From contig CAZXUI010000005.1 in assembly GCA_964643885.1 (NCBI GenBank), positions 59,317 to 123,316 on the forward strand: a stretch of 64,000 nt of DNA. The letters are read 5' to 3'. Shown piece after piece: positions 34,477 through 43,930 of the stretch. Each line of letters opens with the position of its first letter. Position 1 is the stretch's first letter. Both the position numbers and the translations under genes were made by a program. The notes under the pieces are model-generated. The model saw nothing but the letters and a program-made list of their open reading frames with translations. It was not told where the DNA came from and ran no database searches. Source of the DNA: CAADGL01 sp964643885. Lineage in GTDB: Bacteria; Planctomycetota; Phycisphaerae; UBA1845; Fen-1342.

Positions 34477-34986
34477 TCAGCTGCTCGGCGCGTCGTCTCG
34501 GCCGGGCTGCGTCCTGGCGACGGCGGCCCGGATCCGCTCCCAGTGCGTGCCCTCCCAGTATACCTTTCCGCACGCGTTGCAGCGGTAGAACGCTTCGGCC
34601 CAGACGAGGCTCCGCGCGGGGACGCGGTCCGCAACGTCGCGGCGCGAGACGGTCTGTAGCTCGCCGTTACAGGCAACGCAGCGAGGAAAACGGGCGGAGA
34701 TATGCAGCCGGGCGCGCACGAAACGAACCTGTTCGAGCAATCGCAGACCGACCGGCAGGCGGATGCCGCGAAGCTCGCCGCTGGTGAAGACGCGCCGCTC
34801 GAAGAGCCGTCCGTCGGACGAGAGCACGATGCGCCGCTCGCGAAGGGCTTGTCGGACAAGCTCTGCGTCGTCGATGCCGGCCGTGTAGCTGGTATCGACG
34901 CCCAGCAGCCGCAGCCAGCGTGCCAGCCCGCCGCACATCGCGTCGGCCGCGAGACGGAGGTCTGGCTCGGGCGGTTCGCTGGACAT
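34477..34986 (-). CDS. Mut7-C RNAse-domain protein
   Basis: 169 residues. The N-terminus DLRLAADAMCGGLARWLRLL then GVDTSYTAGIDDAELVRQAL and RIVLSSDGRLFERR is the Mut7-C PIN-like nuclease fold. Two CxxC pairs (CVACNGELQT and CNACGKVYWEGTHW) make the typical C-terminal zinc ribbon. It starts 11 bases after hutI ends, on the same strand. Predicted RNase; substrate unknown. The start ATG at 34986 was chosen because it gives the usual family length. Confidence 0.88.
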   Translation of the reverse strand: MSSEPPEPDLRLAADAMCGGLARWLRLLGVDTSYTAGIDDAELVRQALRERRIVLSSDGRLFERRVFTSGELRGIRLPVGLRLLEQVRFVRARLHISARFPRCVACNGELQTVSRRDVADRVPARSLVWAEAFYRCNACGKVYWEGTHWERIRAAVARTQPGRDDAPSS

Positions 34987-34997
34987 GATCCTGGCAC

Positions 34998-36284
34998 TCA
35001 GGCGCCCGCGGGGCGCTCGTAGACGACGCGTCCCGACTTGATCACCTGCCGCACACGATTGCGTCCGACCTCGTACATCCACTCGTCGAGCGAGGCGCAG
35101 TCCAGCAGGAGGAGATCCGCATCGTGACCGACGGCGATCGCGCCGAGTCGATGTGCTTCGCCGATGGCGGCGGCGGCATTGGCTGTGCACGCGGCGAGCA
35201 CTTCGCCCGGCGTAAGCCGCAACTGGCAGCAGGCGATGTTCATGACGAGCTGGAGCGATTCGATCATGCTCGAGCCGGGGTTCAGGTCCGTGGCCAGGGC
35301 GACGGCCAGACCTGCGGAGACCATCCTGCGCGCGTCGGCGTGGGAAATACCGAGAAAGAACGACGTGCCCGGCAGCACCACGGCGACGGTGCCCGCGTCG
35401 CGCAGGGCGGCGATGCCGGCGTCGTCGATGTGCTCCAGGTGATCGGCCGAGACGGCCCGCAGCTCGCCGGCCAGTCGCGTGGCGCCGATCTGCGCCAGCT
35501 CGTCGGCGTGCAGTTTGGGCCGCAGGCCGGCGCGCGCCGCCCGCTCCAGCACGCGCCGCGACTGGGCTACGTCGAACGCGCCGCGGTCGCAGAACACGTC
35601 GCAGAAGCGGGCGAGTTTTTCGTCCGCGATTCGCCGCAGCAGCCGCTCGTCGCTGATCGCCTCGAGAAAATCGTCCGGCCGCCCCTCGAACTCGGCCGGC
35701 AGCGCGTGTGCCCCCAGGTACGTCGGAACGAGCTCGATCGGCTGCCGCCGGGCCAGCTCGCGAATGGCATGGAGCTGCCGCAATTCGGGCTCGGGCGCCA
35801 GGCCGTAGCCGCTCTTGCACTCGCAGGTGGTCACGCCGCCGGCCAGCATGCGCCGCAGCCGCGGCAGGTTCGATTCGACGAGTTGCTCGACCGTTGCAGC
35901 GCGGACAGCCTCCGTCGTGACGCGGATGCCGCCGCCGGACTGCATGATCGACAGGTAGGACTCGCCGGCCAGCCGGCGGACGAATTCGCCCGCCCGGCTG
36001 CCCGCGAAGGGAATATGCGTGTGCGGGTCGATCAGCCCCGGAATGAGCGTCCCGCCTTCGGCGGAGACGACCCGGCCGCCGCTTTCGTCCGGTGCGTCGT
36101 CGGCCGGCCCGAACCAGGCGATCTTCCCGTCGCGAATCAGCAGTGCAGCGCCGGCGATGTGCGGGATCTCGCGCATCTGCGCTCCGCTCAGCGGCCCCGG
36201 CGGCACGGCGTAGAGGTTGGCGATGTCGCGGATGAGCACGGCAGTCTCCGAAGGGTCGAACGGTCGCGGCCGGTTGCCGGGCAC
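34998..36284 (-). CDS. hutI: Imidazolonepropionase HutI
   Basis: 428 residues from a GTG. Metal-dependent amidohydrolase motifs: IPGLIDPHTHIPFAGSRAGE, SGGGIRVTTEAVRAAT, CECKSGYGLAPEPELRQL, PTYLGAHALP, LHADELAQIGATRL, VSADHLEHID and ATDLNPGSSMIESLQLVMNI. It hydrolyses 4-imidazolone-5-propanoate to N-formimino-glutamate in histidine breakdown. No hutU, hutH or hutG is adjacent, so the pathway is either split across the genome or the protein serves elsewhere. It is followed directly by the Mut7-C gene. Confidence 0.93.
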   Translation of the reverse strand: MPGNRPRPFDPSETAVLIRDIANLYAVPPGPLSGAQMREIPHIAGAALLIRDGKIAWFGPADDAPDESGGRVVSAEGGTLIPGLIDPHTHIPFAGSRAGEFVRRLAGESYLSIMQSGGGIRVTTEAVRAATVEQLVESNLPRLRRMLAGGVTTCECKSGYGLAPEPELRQLHAIRELARRQPIELVPTYLGAHALPAEFEGRPDDFLEAISDERLLRRIADEKLARFCDVFCDRGAFDVAQSRRVLERAARAGLRPKLHADELAQIGATRLAGELRAVSADHLEHIDDAGIAALRDAGTVAVVLPGTSFFLGISHADARRMVSAGLAVALATDLNPGSSMIESLQLVMNIACCQLRLTPGEVLAACTANAAAAIGEAHRLGAIAVGHDADLLLLDCASLDEWMYEVGRNRVRQVIKSGRVVYERPAGA

Positions 36285-36363
36285 CTGGGAGCCGGCGATA
36301 ATTTCGCCGGGTAGATGAGGATAACGCGGTCTACGCGTGTCTCAACACGGAGGTAGAGCGATT

Positions 36364-36861
36364 ATGCAGGCGGGCCGGGGCCTTCTGTTTTCTTCGATGC
36401 TGGTCGGCATGCTGCTTTTTCTGCCGGGCAGCGGCTGCGTCATCACGTTCGATCCCATTCCGGGCGACGACGACGATCCGAACGACGGCGGCGGGACGAC
36501 CATCACGATCCGCGTCGTCAACACGACCAACACGACGCTGGACCCGGATATCTACATCTCCGCCACCGCGGTCAGCACGGAGGAGCTTTTCGTGCCCGCC
36601 CGCAAGTACACCGCCTTCGGCGTCGGCACGCTCGGGCTGCTCGGGCCGGGCGGCTCGGATCAATTCACGGTGAGCTGCTCCGACGCCCGCGTGATCGGCA
36701 CGCTCGGCGGGCGGTTCGGCGACGATCTGAACAACCCGGACGGCACCGGCCGGCAGATCGTGCTGACGCAGGACCTGAACGTCTTCTGCGGCGGGAGGGT
36801 GACCTTCACCTATTCGCGCTCGGGCTCCGCCTTCACGACGACATTCGACGTGGAGCCATAG
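36364..36861 (+). CDS. Lipoprotein, first of a tandem pair
   Basis: 165 residues from the ATG at 36364, preceded by GGAGGTAGAG; a GTG at 36337 has no such site. Signal peptide with lipobox GSGC. An acidic Asp/Gly spacer leads to a beta-rich domain: ITIRVVNTTNTTLDPDIYIS, VSTEELFVPARKYTAFGVGT and VLTQDLNVFCGGRVTFTYSR. It shares layout with the next gene (VN/EN-T start, an F-V motif, a Cys near the end, V-T-F/I-R-F-strand). Function unknown. Confidence 0.7.
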   Translation: MQAGRGLLFSSMLVGMLLFLPGSGCVITFDPIPGDDDDPNDGGGTTITIRVVNTTNTTLDPDIYISATAVSTEELFVPARKYTAFGVGTLGLLGPGGSDQFTVSCSDARVIGTLGGRFGDDLNNPDGTGRQIVLTQDLNVFCGGRVTFTYSRSGSAFTTTFDVEP

Positions 36862-36862
36862 C

Positions 36863-37333
36863 GTGAACACGCGTAGAGCTCGCACCAGCGCGGGCGTCGT
36901 GGCACTCGCGGCGACGGTGGCCGGCCTCGCGGCGCTGCCGGGCTGCGTCACGGTCGAGCCGCCGCCCCCGCCGACGCAGGTCATCTTCGAGAACGCCACG
37001 TCGCGCGACCTGACGCCGAACTTCTACTTCGACGACGTGGCGACCACGCCGGGGGCGCTGTTCGTCGTGGCCCACCTGAACACGAGCTTCATCGACCGGG
37101 CTTTCGCGGAGATGCGGCCGGGCGAGACGGCCTCGACGATGCTCGAATGCGACCAGATCGCCAGCCTCGGCGTCAGCCGGCCGCGGCTCTTCGATGCCGC
37201 CACGCTCACGGTGACGCAATCGGAGGATGTGATCATCCTTGTGCGCGAGCAGGACTTCGAGTGCGGTGATACGATTCGCTTCCGCTACTTCGTGGAAAAC
37301 GGCGCGCTGCGCGTCACGGTGACGGTGGAGTAG
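36863..37333 (+). CDS. Lipoprotein, second of a tandem pair
   Basis: 156 residues from a GTG one base after the preceding stop codon. Signal peptide and lipobox LPGC. The domain runs from TQVIFENATSRDLTPNFYFD through FVVAHLNTSFIDRAFAEMRP to IILVREQDFECGDTIRFRYF. It resembles the preceding protein in length, lipobox, strand order and the late Cys-Gly-x-x-(I/V) motif, so it is probably a diverged duplicate. Convergent with the EamA gene. Confidence 0.7.
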   Translation: MNTRRARTSAGVVALAATVAGLAALPGCVTVEPPPPPTQVIFENATSRDLTPNFYFDDVATTPGALFVVAHLNTSFIDRAFAEMRPGETASTMLECDQIASLGVSRPRLFDAATLTVTQSEDVIILVREQDFECGDTIRFRYFVENGALRVTVTVE

Positions 37334-37373
37334 CCGCGGCCCGAACTCGTCGCGGCTTGAACTCTTCGCGGCC

Positions 37374-38336
37374 TTACGCCGCCCGCGTAAGCGAGAGGAT
37401 CGCCGCCCCCGCCAGCGCCACGACCGCGCCGGCCACCGCCCGGCGGGTGATTCGCTCCTGATGGACCAGCCGAGCCAGCGGCAGGATCAGCACCGGCGAA
37501 AGCGACATCAGCGCCTGCGCCTCGCCCAGCGGCGCCCGCTGCGCCGCCTCCAGCGACATCCACACGCCCAGATACGGGCCCACGCACGACCCGCAGGCGG
37601 CCAACCCGAACCCCGCCAGTTTCGAGCCGGTCAGATCGCTGCCCCCACCCGCGAAACGCATGCGCCGCCTTCGCTGCCAGTCCAGGCAGAGCAGCGGCGT
37701 GACCGCGATGCCCGCGAAGAACATGCGGATCAGCGTCGCCGCTTGTGGATCGAGCTTCTGGTCGGCCTCCACGATGCCTTCCCCCATGCCCACCTTGCTC
37801 AGCAGCAGCCCGCCGGCCTGACATGCGGCCGCCAGCAGAGCGAGAATCACGCCGCGCAGCCGCCGCGGCGCCGCGGTCTGCGTCTGCCCGCTCTGCCGCT
37901 CCCGCAGCACCCACGCGACCCCGCCGATCGTCAGAATCACGCCCAGCCACGCGGCCGGCGGGAGCACCTCCCCCAACACCAGCCAGCCGAACGCGGCCGC
38001 GAAGATCGGGCTGGTCGTCATCAGGAGCAGCGCCAGCCGCGGACCGATCATCAGAAACGCGGCGAACAGCGCCCCATCTCCGATCGTCAGCCCGATCACG
38101 CCGGAGATCGCCAGGAACCCCACCTGTGCCGCCGTCGCCTGCGGAATCCAGGTGCCCGTGAGGGCCAGGTGCGTGACGCCCAGGAGAATGACCGCCAGGT
38201 AGATTCGCGTGGCATTGACGGCCATGGACCCGATCCGCCGCCCGGCCGCGGTGAAAAAGAGCGTCGTGGCCGTGAACAGGCACGAGGTCGCCAGTGCTGC
38301 GGCGTGGCCAAGCAGGGCGGGGTCGACGGCCATCAT
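37374..38336 (-). CDS. EamA-family (DMT) transporter
   Basis: 320 residues from the ATG at 38336; the longer ORF start adds ten unlikely residues. Ten membrane helices in two EamA halves. Family features are IYLAVILLGVTHLALTGTWI, the LLLMTTSPIFAAAFGWLVLGE helix (in parts: LLLMTTSPIFAAAF, GWLVLGE) and its repeat LMSLSPVLILPLARLVHQE. The middle loop carries CLDWQRRRRMRF. It is a drug/metabolite-type permease of unknown substrate. Confidence 0.88.
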   Translation of the reverse strand: MMAVDPALLGHAAALATSCLFTATTLFFTAAGRRIGSMAVNATRIYLAVILLGVTHLALTGTWIPQATAAQVGFLAISGVIGLTIGDGALFAAFLMIGPRLALLLMTTSPIFAAAFGWLVLGEVLPPAAWLGVILTIGGVAWVLRERQSGQTQTAAPRRLRGVILALLAAACQAGGLLLSKVGMGEGIVEADQKLDPQAATLIRMFFAGIAVTPLLCLDWQRRRRMRFAGGGSDLTGSKLAGFGLAACGSCVGPYLGVWMSLEAAQRAPLGEAQALMSLSPVLILPLARLVHQERITRRAVAGAVVALAGAAILSLTRAA

Positions 38337-38444
38337 GGGCGGCGAGCATAGCGGCTCGCGGTGCATTGTGGCACGCTTTCGGCGATGCGGGAGGGACGGT
38401 GCCGCCGCGTTGTCGGGCCATTTTCAGCACCCTATAATCCCGGC

Positions 38445-39494
38445 GTGAATCTTCGAGTTGGCGCGAAAGCTCTGCTGATCCTATGGCTTGCAGCCGCTGG
38501 CGCGGCCCATGCGGGCGTTCCCTGTCCGTCGGTGGTGGTCGGCGCGGCCGCGTTCGCTCCGCTGCGGCCGGCCCAGGAGACCTACCGCGAGACGGAGGTG
38601 CTCAGCCCGGACACGGACGAGTGGGAGGCGCTGCCCGCGGAAGATGCCGGCACTCCGGGCGGCGCGCTGGCCGAGGCGCGGCGGTTGCTGGCCGTCGGCG
38701 AGCCGCGCAAGGCACGCAAGCTGCTTGAGGACTGGACCGAGGCCCATCCGGACGACGAGCGGTACGTCGAGGCCCGCTATCTGCTGGGCGAAGCGAACTT
38801 CGAGCGCAAGGACTACTGGGCCGCGTACGAGCAGTATGAGTACGTCGTGGAGAACACGTCCGGCGACCTGTTCTACAAGGCCCTGGCCCGCGAGATGGAC
38901 GTGGCCCGTGCGTTTCTGTCAGGCGAGCCGCGCATCGTCTGGAAGATCCTTCGCATTCCCGCCTATGACGACGGGATCGAGATTCTCGACCGCGTCTGGG
39001 AGCGTGTGCCGGGAACGCGGATGGGCGAAGTCGCACTCAAGCTCAAGGCCGACTATCGCTACGCCTGGGGCGAGATGGACCTGGCGCAGGATGAATACGC
39101 ACATCTGGCCCGCGAGTATCCGAACGGCCGGTACATCCAGCTTGCGCTGCTGCGTGCGGCGGAGGCGGCGCTCGCATCCTATCCGGGCTCGAAGTATGAC
39201 GACCGCTCGCTGGTCGAGGCGCAGGAGCGGTTCGAGCAGCTTCGCCGCACGTTCTCGGTTTTTGCGGAGCGGCAGGGCGTCGATCAGCGGCTGGAGGGCA
39301 TCCGTGAGCAGCGGGCCGAGCAGGACCTGGAGGTCGCCCGTTGGTATGAGCGGGTCCGCCGGCCGGATGCGGCTATCTTCTATTACAAGCTCGTGCTCCA
39401 GGACTGGCCGGACACGCTGGCGGCGGGGGAGGCGCGCGGGCGGCTGCGGGCGCTGGGGGTCGAGTTGGAAGCGGAAGGGGAGGCGGGCGGATGA
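38445..39494 (+). CDS. Secreted TPR protein (BamD-like fold)
   Basis: 349 residues from a GTG at 38445 that starts a signal peptide (MNLRVGAKALLILWLAAAGA). The body is TPR-like: AEARRLLAVGEPRKARKLLE, YVEARYLLGEANFERKDYWA, LAQDEYAHLAREYPNGRYIQ and FYYKLVLQDWPDTLAAGEAR. The repeat content and tail resemble BamD/YfiO outer membrane assembly lipoproteins, but no lipobox Cys is at the cleavage site. Its stop overlaps the lptE start (ATGA), so the two probably work at the outer membrane together. Confidence 0.72.
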   Translation: MNLRVGAKALLILWLAAAGAAHAGVPCPSVVVGAAAFAPLRPAQETYRETEVLSPDTDEWEALPAEDAGTPGGALAEARRLLAVGEPRKARKLLEDWTEAHPDDERYVEARYLLGEANFERKDYWAAYEQYEYVVENTSGDLFYKALAREMDVARAFLSGEPRIVWKILRIPAYDDGIEILDRVWERVPGTRMGEVALKLKADYRYAWGEMDLAQDEYAHLAREYPNGRYIQLALLRAAEAALASYPGSKYDDRSLVEAQERFEQLRRTFSVFAERQGVDQRLEGIREQRAEQDLEVARWYERVRRPDAAIFYYKLVLQDWPDTLAAGEARGRLRALGVELEAEGEAGG

Positions 39495-39997
39495 AGGTCT
39501 CGGCGCGGCTGGCGGTGTGGATGGCTCCGCTGCTGTTTTGCGGCGTGGGGACGGGTTGCGGCTACCGTACGGACGGGCTGTTCCGCTCGGATATCCAGAC
39601 GGTGTACGTCGAGATGTTCGAATCGCGCGAGTTTCGGCGCGAGCTGGAGTTCATGCTCACGGAGGCGGTCAAGAAGCGGATTTCGCTGGACACGCCTTAT
39701 CGGCTCGCGCCGCGCGAAAAAGCGGATACCATCCTGCGGGGCGAGATTCTGGAGCAGCGCCAGGCCGCTTTCGCCCCGGATGAGCTCTCGCGCCTGCCGC
39801 GTGAGAAGCAGCTCAATCTTATTATGCGGCTTGAGTGGAAGGATCAGCGCAGCGGCAAGGTGCTGGCGGACGTGCCGTTGCAGGTTCAGGCCGTCGATTA
39901 TCTGCCGCCGACGGGGGAGTCCGAGAAGTTTGCCCAGCAAAAAGCGATCGATCGGCTCGCGATGCGGATCGTCGCTAGAATGTACGATGAGTGGTAG
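39491..39997 (+). CDS. lptE: LPS-assembly lipoprotein LptE
   Basis: 168 residues. Lipobox GTGC followed by the LptE signature GYRTDGLFRSDIQTVYVEMF then ESREFRRELEFMLTEAVKKR, and the LNLIMRLEWKDQRSGKVL strand. LptE plugs the LptD barrel that inserts lipopolysaccharide in the outer membrane. It is coupled to the TPR gene upstream and precedes ftsH. Its presence argues for an LPS-type outer membrane. Confidence 0.85.
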   Translation: MKVSARLAVWMAPLLFCGVGTGCGYRTDGLFRSDIQTVYVEMFESREFRRELEFMLTEAVKKRISLDTPYRLAPREKADTILRGEILEQRQAAFAPDELSRLPREKQLNLIMRLEWKDQRSGKVLADVPLQVQAVDYLPPTGESEKFAQQKAIDRLAMRIVARMYDEW

Positions 39998-40053
39998 CGG
40001 CTGAGGCTTGCCCGTTTCGAGTCCCGCCGCCGCCCGTGTAAGGCAGAGACCGC

Positions 40054-42108
40054 ATGCCGAACGATGAGATGCAGCCGAACCAGCCGCGTCGCGGCGAGGG
40101 CGAGAACGGCAACTCCAAGCCGCCGCGCATGCCGCGCGGGGCCTTCAGTTGGGTGCTCGTGTTCGCCCTGGCCGTCGCGCTGATGTTCGTGCTCAGCCGC
40201 GGCGTCGGCTCGCAGAACCGCATCTCCACGACCGAATTCTGGCGGCACGTCGAGAACGGCGACGTCGAGCGCATCCGCATCAAGGACAACGACAGGTTCA
40301 TCGCCGAGCTGACCGTCGCCAACGTCAACGCCCCCGGCGACACCAAGACCGTCGAGGTCAAGTACCCGAACGTCGCCGTCAGCTTCAACGAGTTCGAGCA
40401 GCTCGTCAACGAGCGATCGAGCCCCAAGCGGATCGAGATCTGGGACGACCGCCACAACAACCTGTTTCTGACCATCCTCTTCCAGATGCTCCCGTGGGTG
40501 CTGCTGCTGGGCATCCTCTATTTCTTCCTCTTCCGCCAGCTCCGCCAGACCGGCGCCGGTGCGGGCATGCTCGGCAGCTTCGGCCGCAGCCGCCACCGCA
40601 TCACCACCAAGGAGCACACGAACATCACCTTCGCGGACGTGGCCGGCATCGAGGAGGCCAAGGAAGAGGTCTACGAGATCGTCGAGTTCCTCAAGAACGC
40701 CAAGCGCTTCGCGCGGCTCGGCGGGCGCATTCCGCGCGGCGTGCTGCTGGTCGGCGAGCCCGGCTGCGGCAAGACGCTGCTGGCCAAGGCCATCGCCGGC
40801 GAGGCGGACGTGCCCTTCTTCAGCATCAGCGGCTCCGACTTCGTCGAGATGTTCGTCGGTGTCGGCGCCTCGCGCGTCCGCGACCTGTTCCGCCAGGCCA
40901 AGGAGAGCGCCCCCTGCATCGTCTTCCTCGACGAGATCGACGCCGTCGGCCGGCGCCGCGGGATGGGCTACAACGGCGGCGGCCACGACGAGCGCGAACA
41001 GACGCTCAACGCCATCCTGGTCGAAATGGACGGCTTCGAGAGCAGCGACCAGGTGATCGTCATCGCCGCGACCAACCGGGCCGACGTGCTCGACCCCGCG
41101 CTGGTCCGGCCGGGCCGCTTCGACCGCCAGGTGTACGTGCCCCTGCCGGACGTGAAGGGCCGCTTCGAGATCCTCAAGGTCCACGCCCGCAAGATCAAGC
41201 TCGCGCCGCCGCTCGAGCCGAAGCTTCAGCGCCTGGCTCGCGCCACGCCCATGTTCAGCGGCGCCGATCTGGCGGCGATCATCAACGAATCGGCCCTGCT
41301 GGCCACGCTGGCCGGCAAGGACGCCGTCGAGCTGGAGGACCTGGAGGAGGCCCGCGACAAGGTCCGCTGGGGCCGCGCCAAGCGCAGCCGCGTCGTCGAC
41401 GAGCGAGACCGCCTGCTGACCGCCTATCACGAGGCCGGCCACGCGATCGTCCAGAGCCTGATCAAGGAAGCCGACCCGGTCCACAAGGTCAGCATCATCC
41501 CGCGCGGGCCCTATGGCGGCGCGACCTTCTCTCTGCCTGAGAAGGACCGCATGACCTACAACCGCTCCTATGTGGAGGCCACGCTGCGCGTGCTCTGCGC
41601 CGGCCGGATCGCCGAGGAAGTGCTCGGCCAGGACTCCAACTCCGGCGCCGCCGGCGACATCCGCCAGGCCACGGAGCTGGCCCGCCGCATGGTCACCGAT
41701 TGGGGCATGAGCGACGCGCTGGGCTTCGTCTATCACGGCGACGACCCGCTGCCCTCGCAGCAGGTGGCCGCCTTCACCGGCGGCAAGGAGCGCAGCGAGC
41801 ACACGGCCGAGATCATCGACGCCGAGATCAAGCGGATCATCGACGCCGCCTATACCGACGCCCGCCGCCTGATCACCGAGAACCGCGACAAGCTCGAGGC
41901 CGTCGCGCAGGCGCTGGTCAAGTATGAAACGCTGGACGGCGACGAGGTCCGCCGCCTGATGGCCGGCGAGAGCCTCGATCGCCCGACCGTCGCGGACCTG
42001 ATCGCGGCCGAGCATCAGCGCCGCAAGCAGGACGCTCCGCCCCTGGCGCGTCCCGTCAAGGATCCGCCCGCCGGCGGCCAGGCCGGGCCGATTCCCAGCC
42101 CCGCCTGA
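40054..42108 (+). CDS. ftsH: ATP-dependent zinc metalloprotease FtsH
   Basis: 684 residues. Two membrane helices (about 32-50 and 148-166) enclose a periplasmic domain. The AAA domain has Walker A GEPGCGKT (234-241), Walker [16 protein letters not shown], the pore motif [20 protein letters not shown] and the arginine finger RPGRFDR. The zinc site is HEAGH (459-463), and the peptidase part includes [20 protein letters not shown] and [14 protein letters not shown]. It degrades membrane and regulatory proteins. Walker A has Cys where Thr is usual. Confidence 0.97.
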   Translation: MPNDEMQPNQPRRGEGENGNSKPPRMPRGAFSWVLVFALAVALMFVLSRGVGSQNRISTTEFWRHVENGDVERIRIKDNDRFIAELTVANVNAPGDTKTVEVKYPNVAVSFNEFEQLVNERSSPKRIEIWDDRHNNLFLTILFQMLPWVLLLGILYFFLFRQLRQTGAGAGMLGSFGRSRHRITTKEHTNITFADVAGIEEAKEEVYEIVEFLKNAKRFARLGGRIPRGVLLVGEPGCGKTLLAKAIAGEADVPFFSISGSDFVEMFVGVGASRVRDLFRQAKESAPCIVFLDEIDAVGRRRGMGYNGGGHDEREQTLNAILVEMDGFESSDQVIVIAATNRADVLDPALVRPGRFDRQVYVPLPDVKGRFEILKVHARKIKLAPPLEPKLQRLARATPMFSGADLAAIINESALLATLAGKDAVELEDLEEARDKVRWGRAKRSRVVDERDRLLTAYHEAGHAIVQSLIKEADPVHKVSIIPRGPYGGATFSLPEKDRMTYNRSYVEATLRVLCAGRIAEEVLGQDSNSGAAGDIRQATELARRMVTDWGMSDALGFVYHGDDPLPSQQVAAFTGGKERSEHTAEIIDAEIKRIIDAAYTDARRLITENRDKLEAVAQALVKYETLDGDEVRRLMAGESLDRPTVADLIAAEHQRRKQDAPPLARPVKDPPAGGQAGPIPSPA

Positions 42109-42170
42109 CCCCACCGCGGTCCGCCGGGCCGCGTTGACAGGTTCAATACACCGCTCGACACTGACGCCCC

Positions 42171-43613
42171 ATGGCGTGGTTGATTTCCGCCGCCTTCCTG
42201 GTGAACTGCGGCCTCGCGCTCTTCGCGGTCGTCTCCATCCTTCGGCAGCGCTGGGATCCGCCGGCGATGCTGGCGTGGATTCTGGCCGTGCTGGCGATCC
42301 CCTTTGTCGGCGTGGCTGCGTACTTCCTGCTGGGCGGCACGCGAATCCGCCGCAAGGCCAGCCGCCGCCGGCGCCGCGTCGCGCACCTGCTCGAAGAGTA
42401 TCAACGCCACGCCGAGCGCCGCGCCCTGCCCGAGCGGTCGCGGCTCGAGGCGGTGCTGCCCGCCGACCTGGCCGTCATCGAAACGATGGGCCGCCGTGTC
42501 GGGCAAATGCCGGCCACGCCGGGGAATGCGGTCTCCGTCTACGAAGAGGCGAATGCGACCTATGCCGCGCTCGAGTCCTCCATCGCCGCCGCGGGCGAGC
42601 ACATTCACCTGCTCTACTACATCTGGCAGCCGGACGAGACCGGCCGGCATTTTCGCGATCTGCTGATTCGCAAGGCCCGCCAGGGCGTCGAATGCCGCGT
42701 GCTGCTCGATGCGGTCGGTTGCCTGGGCCTGCGGCGCTCGTTCACGCAGCCGATGATCGACGCGGGCGTGCAGGTCGCGTTCTTCATGCCGCTCTATCCG
42801 CTGCGAAAGCGCTGGACGCTGCACCTGCGCAATCACCGCAAGATCGCGGTGATCGACGGCCGCACGGCCTTCGTGGGCAGCCAGAACATCGGCGATGAGT
42901 ATCGTGGGCGGCTGGCGCGGCTGAGTCCCTGGTACGACAGCCACATGCGGATCGCCGGGCCGGCCGTGCTCTTCCTTCAGCAGATCTTCGCGGAGGACTG
43001 GTTCCTGGCCCGCCGCGAGAGCCTCAGCGCCGAGCGCTACTTTCCCAGCCCGCAGCAGCCGGGCGAGTCGATCGTGCAGATTCTGGCCAGCGGGCCGGAC
43101 CAGAGCATCAACCCGCTCGAGCAGCTCATCTTCGCCGCGGTCGGGGCCGCGCGCCAGTCGGTGCGCATCGCGACGCCTTACTTCGTGCCCGACCCGGCTC
43201 TGCGCGTGGCGCTGGTGTTTGCGAGCTGCCGCGGCGTCCGCGTGCAGATCGTCATTCCCGTCCGCACGGATGCGCCGATCGCGCTCTGGGCGGCCCGGAG
43301 CTACTACGCGGAGCTGCTCGAGGCGGGCATCGAGCTGTACGAGTTCAACGACGGCGTGCTGCACTCGAAGATCATCACAGTCGACGACCGCTGGTGCATG
43401 CTCGGCTCGGCCAACATGGATGTGCGCAGCTTCCGGCTCAATTTCGAGATCACGGCGGCCGTCTACGACCAGCAGGTGACGCGGCCGTTGTCGGAGTCGA
43501 TCGACCGGCGCTGCGCGCAGTCGTGCCGAATCTCGCAGCGCGACGTCTGGGGCCGCAGTGTGCCGCAGCAGATGCTGGAGGGGGCGGCGCGGCTGTTTGC
43601 ACCGATGATCTGA
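42171..43613 (+). CDS. cls: Cardiolipin synthase (phospholipase D family)
   Basis: 480 residues. Two N-terminal membrane helices (about 4-22 and 33-55) are followed by two HKD motifs: H222-x-K224 to D229 in LRNHRKIAVIDGR and H398-x-K400 to D405 in LHSKIITVDDRWCMLGSANM. The phrase GSQNIGDEYRGR after the first and SANMDVRSFRLNFE after the second match ClsA. It condenses two phosphatidylglycerols to cardiolipin. Start ATG at 42171, 63 bases after ftsH. Confidence 0.94.
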   Translation: MAWLISAAFLVNCGLALFAVVSILRQRWDPPAMLAWILAVLAIPFVGVAAYFLLGGTRIRRKASRRRRRVAHLLEEYQRHAERRALPERSRLEAVLPADLAVIETMGRRVGQMPATPGNAVSVYEEANATYAALESSIAAAGEHIHLLYYIWQPDETGRHFRDLLIRKARQGVECRVLLDAVGCLGLRRSFTQPMIDAGVQVAFFMPLYPLRKRWTLHLRNHRKIAVIDGRTAFVGSQNIGDEYRGRLARLSPWYDSHMRIAGPAVLFLQQIFAEDWFLARRESLSAERYFPSPQQPGESIVQILASGPDQSINPLEQLIFAAVGAARQSVRIATPYFVPDPALRVALVFASCRGVRVQIVIPVRTDAPIALWAARSYYAELLEAGIELYEFNDGVLHSKIITVDDRWCMLGSANMDVRSFRLNFEITAAVYDQQVTRPLSESIDRRCAQSCRISQRDVWGRSVPQQMLEGAARLFAPMI

Positions 43614-43639
43614 TCGCGGCCGCGCGTTCTTTCCCATTG

Positions 43640-43800
43640 GGCAGCGCGGGCGTCCCGCCCCTCCATACCGGGTGGTGCGGGCGTCTCGCCCGCAATTATC
43701 TTCCGAGCGGCGACCGGCATGATCCGAGCCGCGGCCGTGAGGGAGCGGGCCAGCTCAGCAACGCTGCCCGCGTCCACGCGTCGAGACGCGTACACCTGAG
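43640..43800. repeat. Composite palindromic repeat after cls (spacer 43614-43930)
   Basis: GGGCAGCGCGGGCGTCCCGCCC (shown in parts: GGGCAGCGCGGGCG, TCCCGCCC), then a variant of hairpin A, TGCGGGCG-TCT-CGCCCGCA (43676-43694), then TCCGAGCCGCGGCCGTGAGG and GAGCGGGCC, ending in CGAGACGCGTACACCTGAG. The module order equals that at 10319. The rest of the spacer, up to the zinc-ribbon gene, shows no gene. Confidence 0.75.
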
Positions 43801-43930
43801 GTCGACCAAACCGCGCACCAGGTAGTGGAATGTCAGCGAACGACTGTGCGGGTCGCGCACCACCCCCGGCCCGCTCGCTCGATCTGCACGCGCCATGTCC
43901 GGGGCGGATGCGCGGCTCGAATCTGTCGAG

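Noticed and set aside
39898..42114. 738-codon minus-strand open frame opposite ftsH
   Set aside because: Antisense shadow of ftsH; its composition (Leu/Gly/Asp/His-rich) is that of reversed high-GC codons and no domain is visible.
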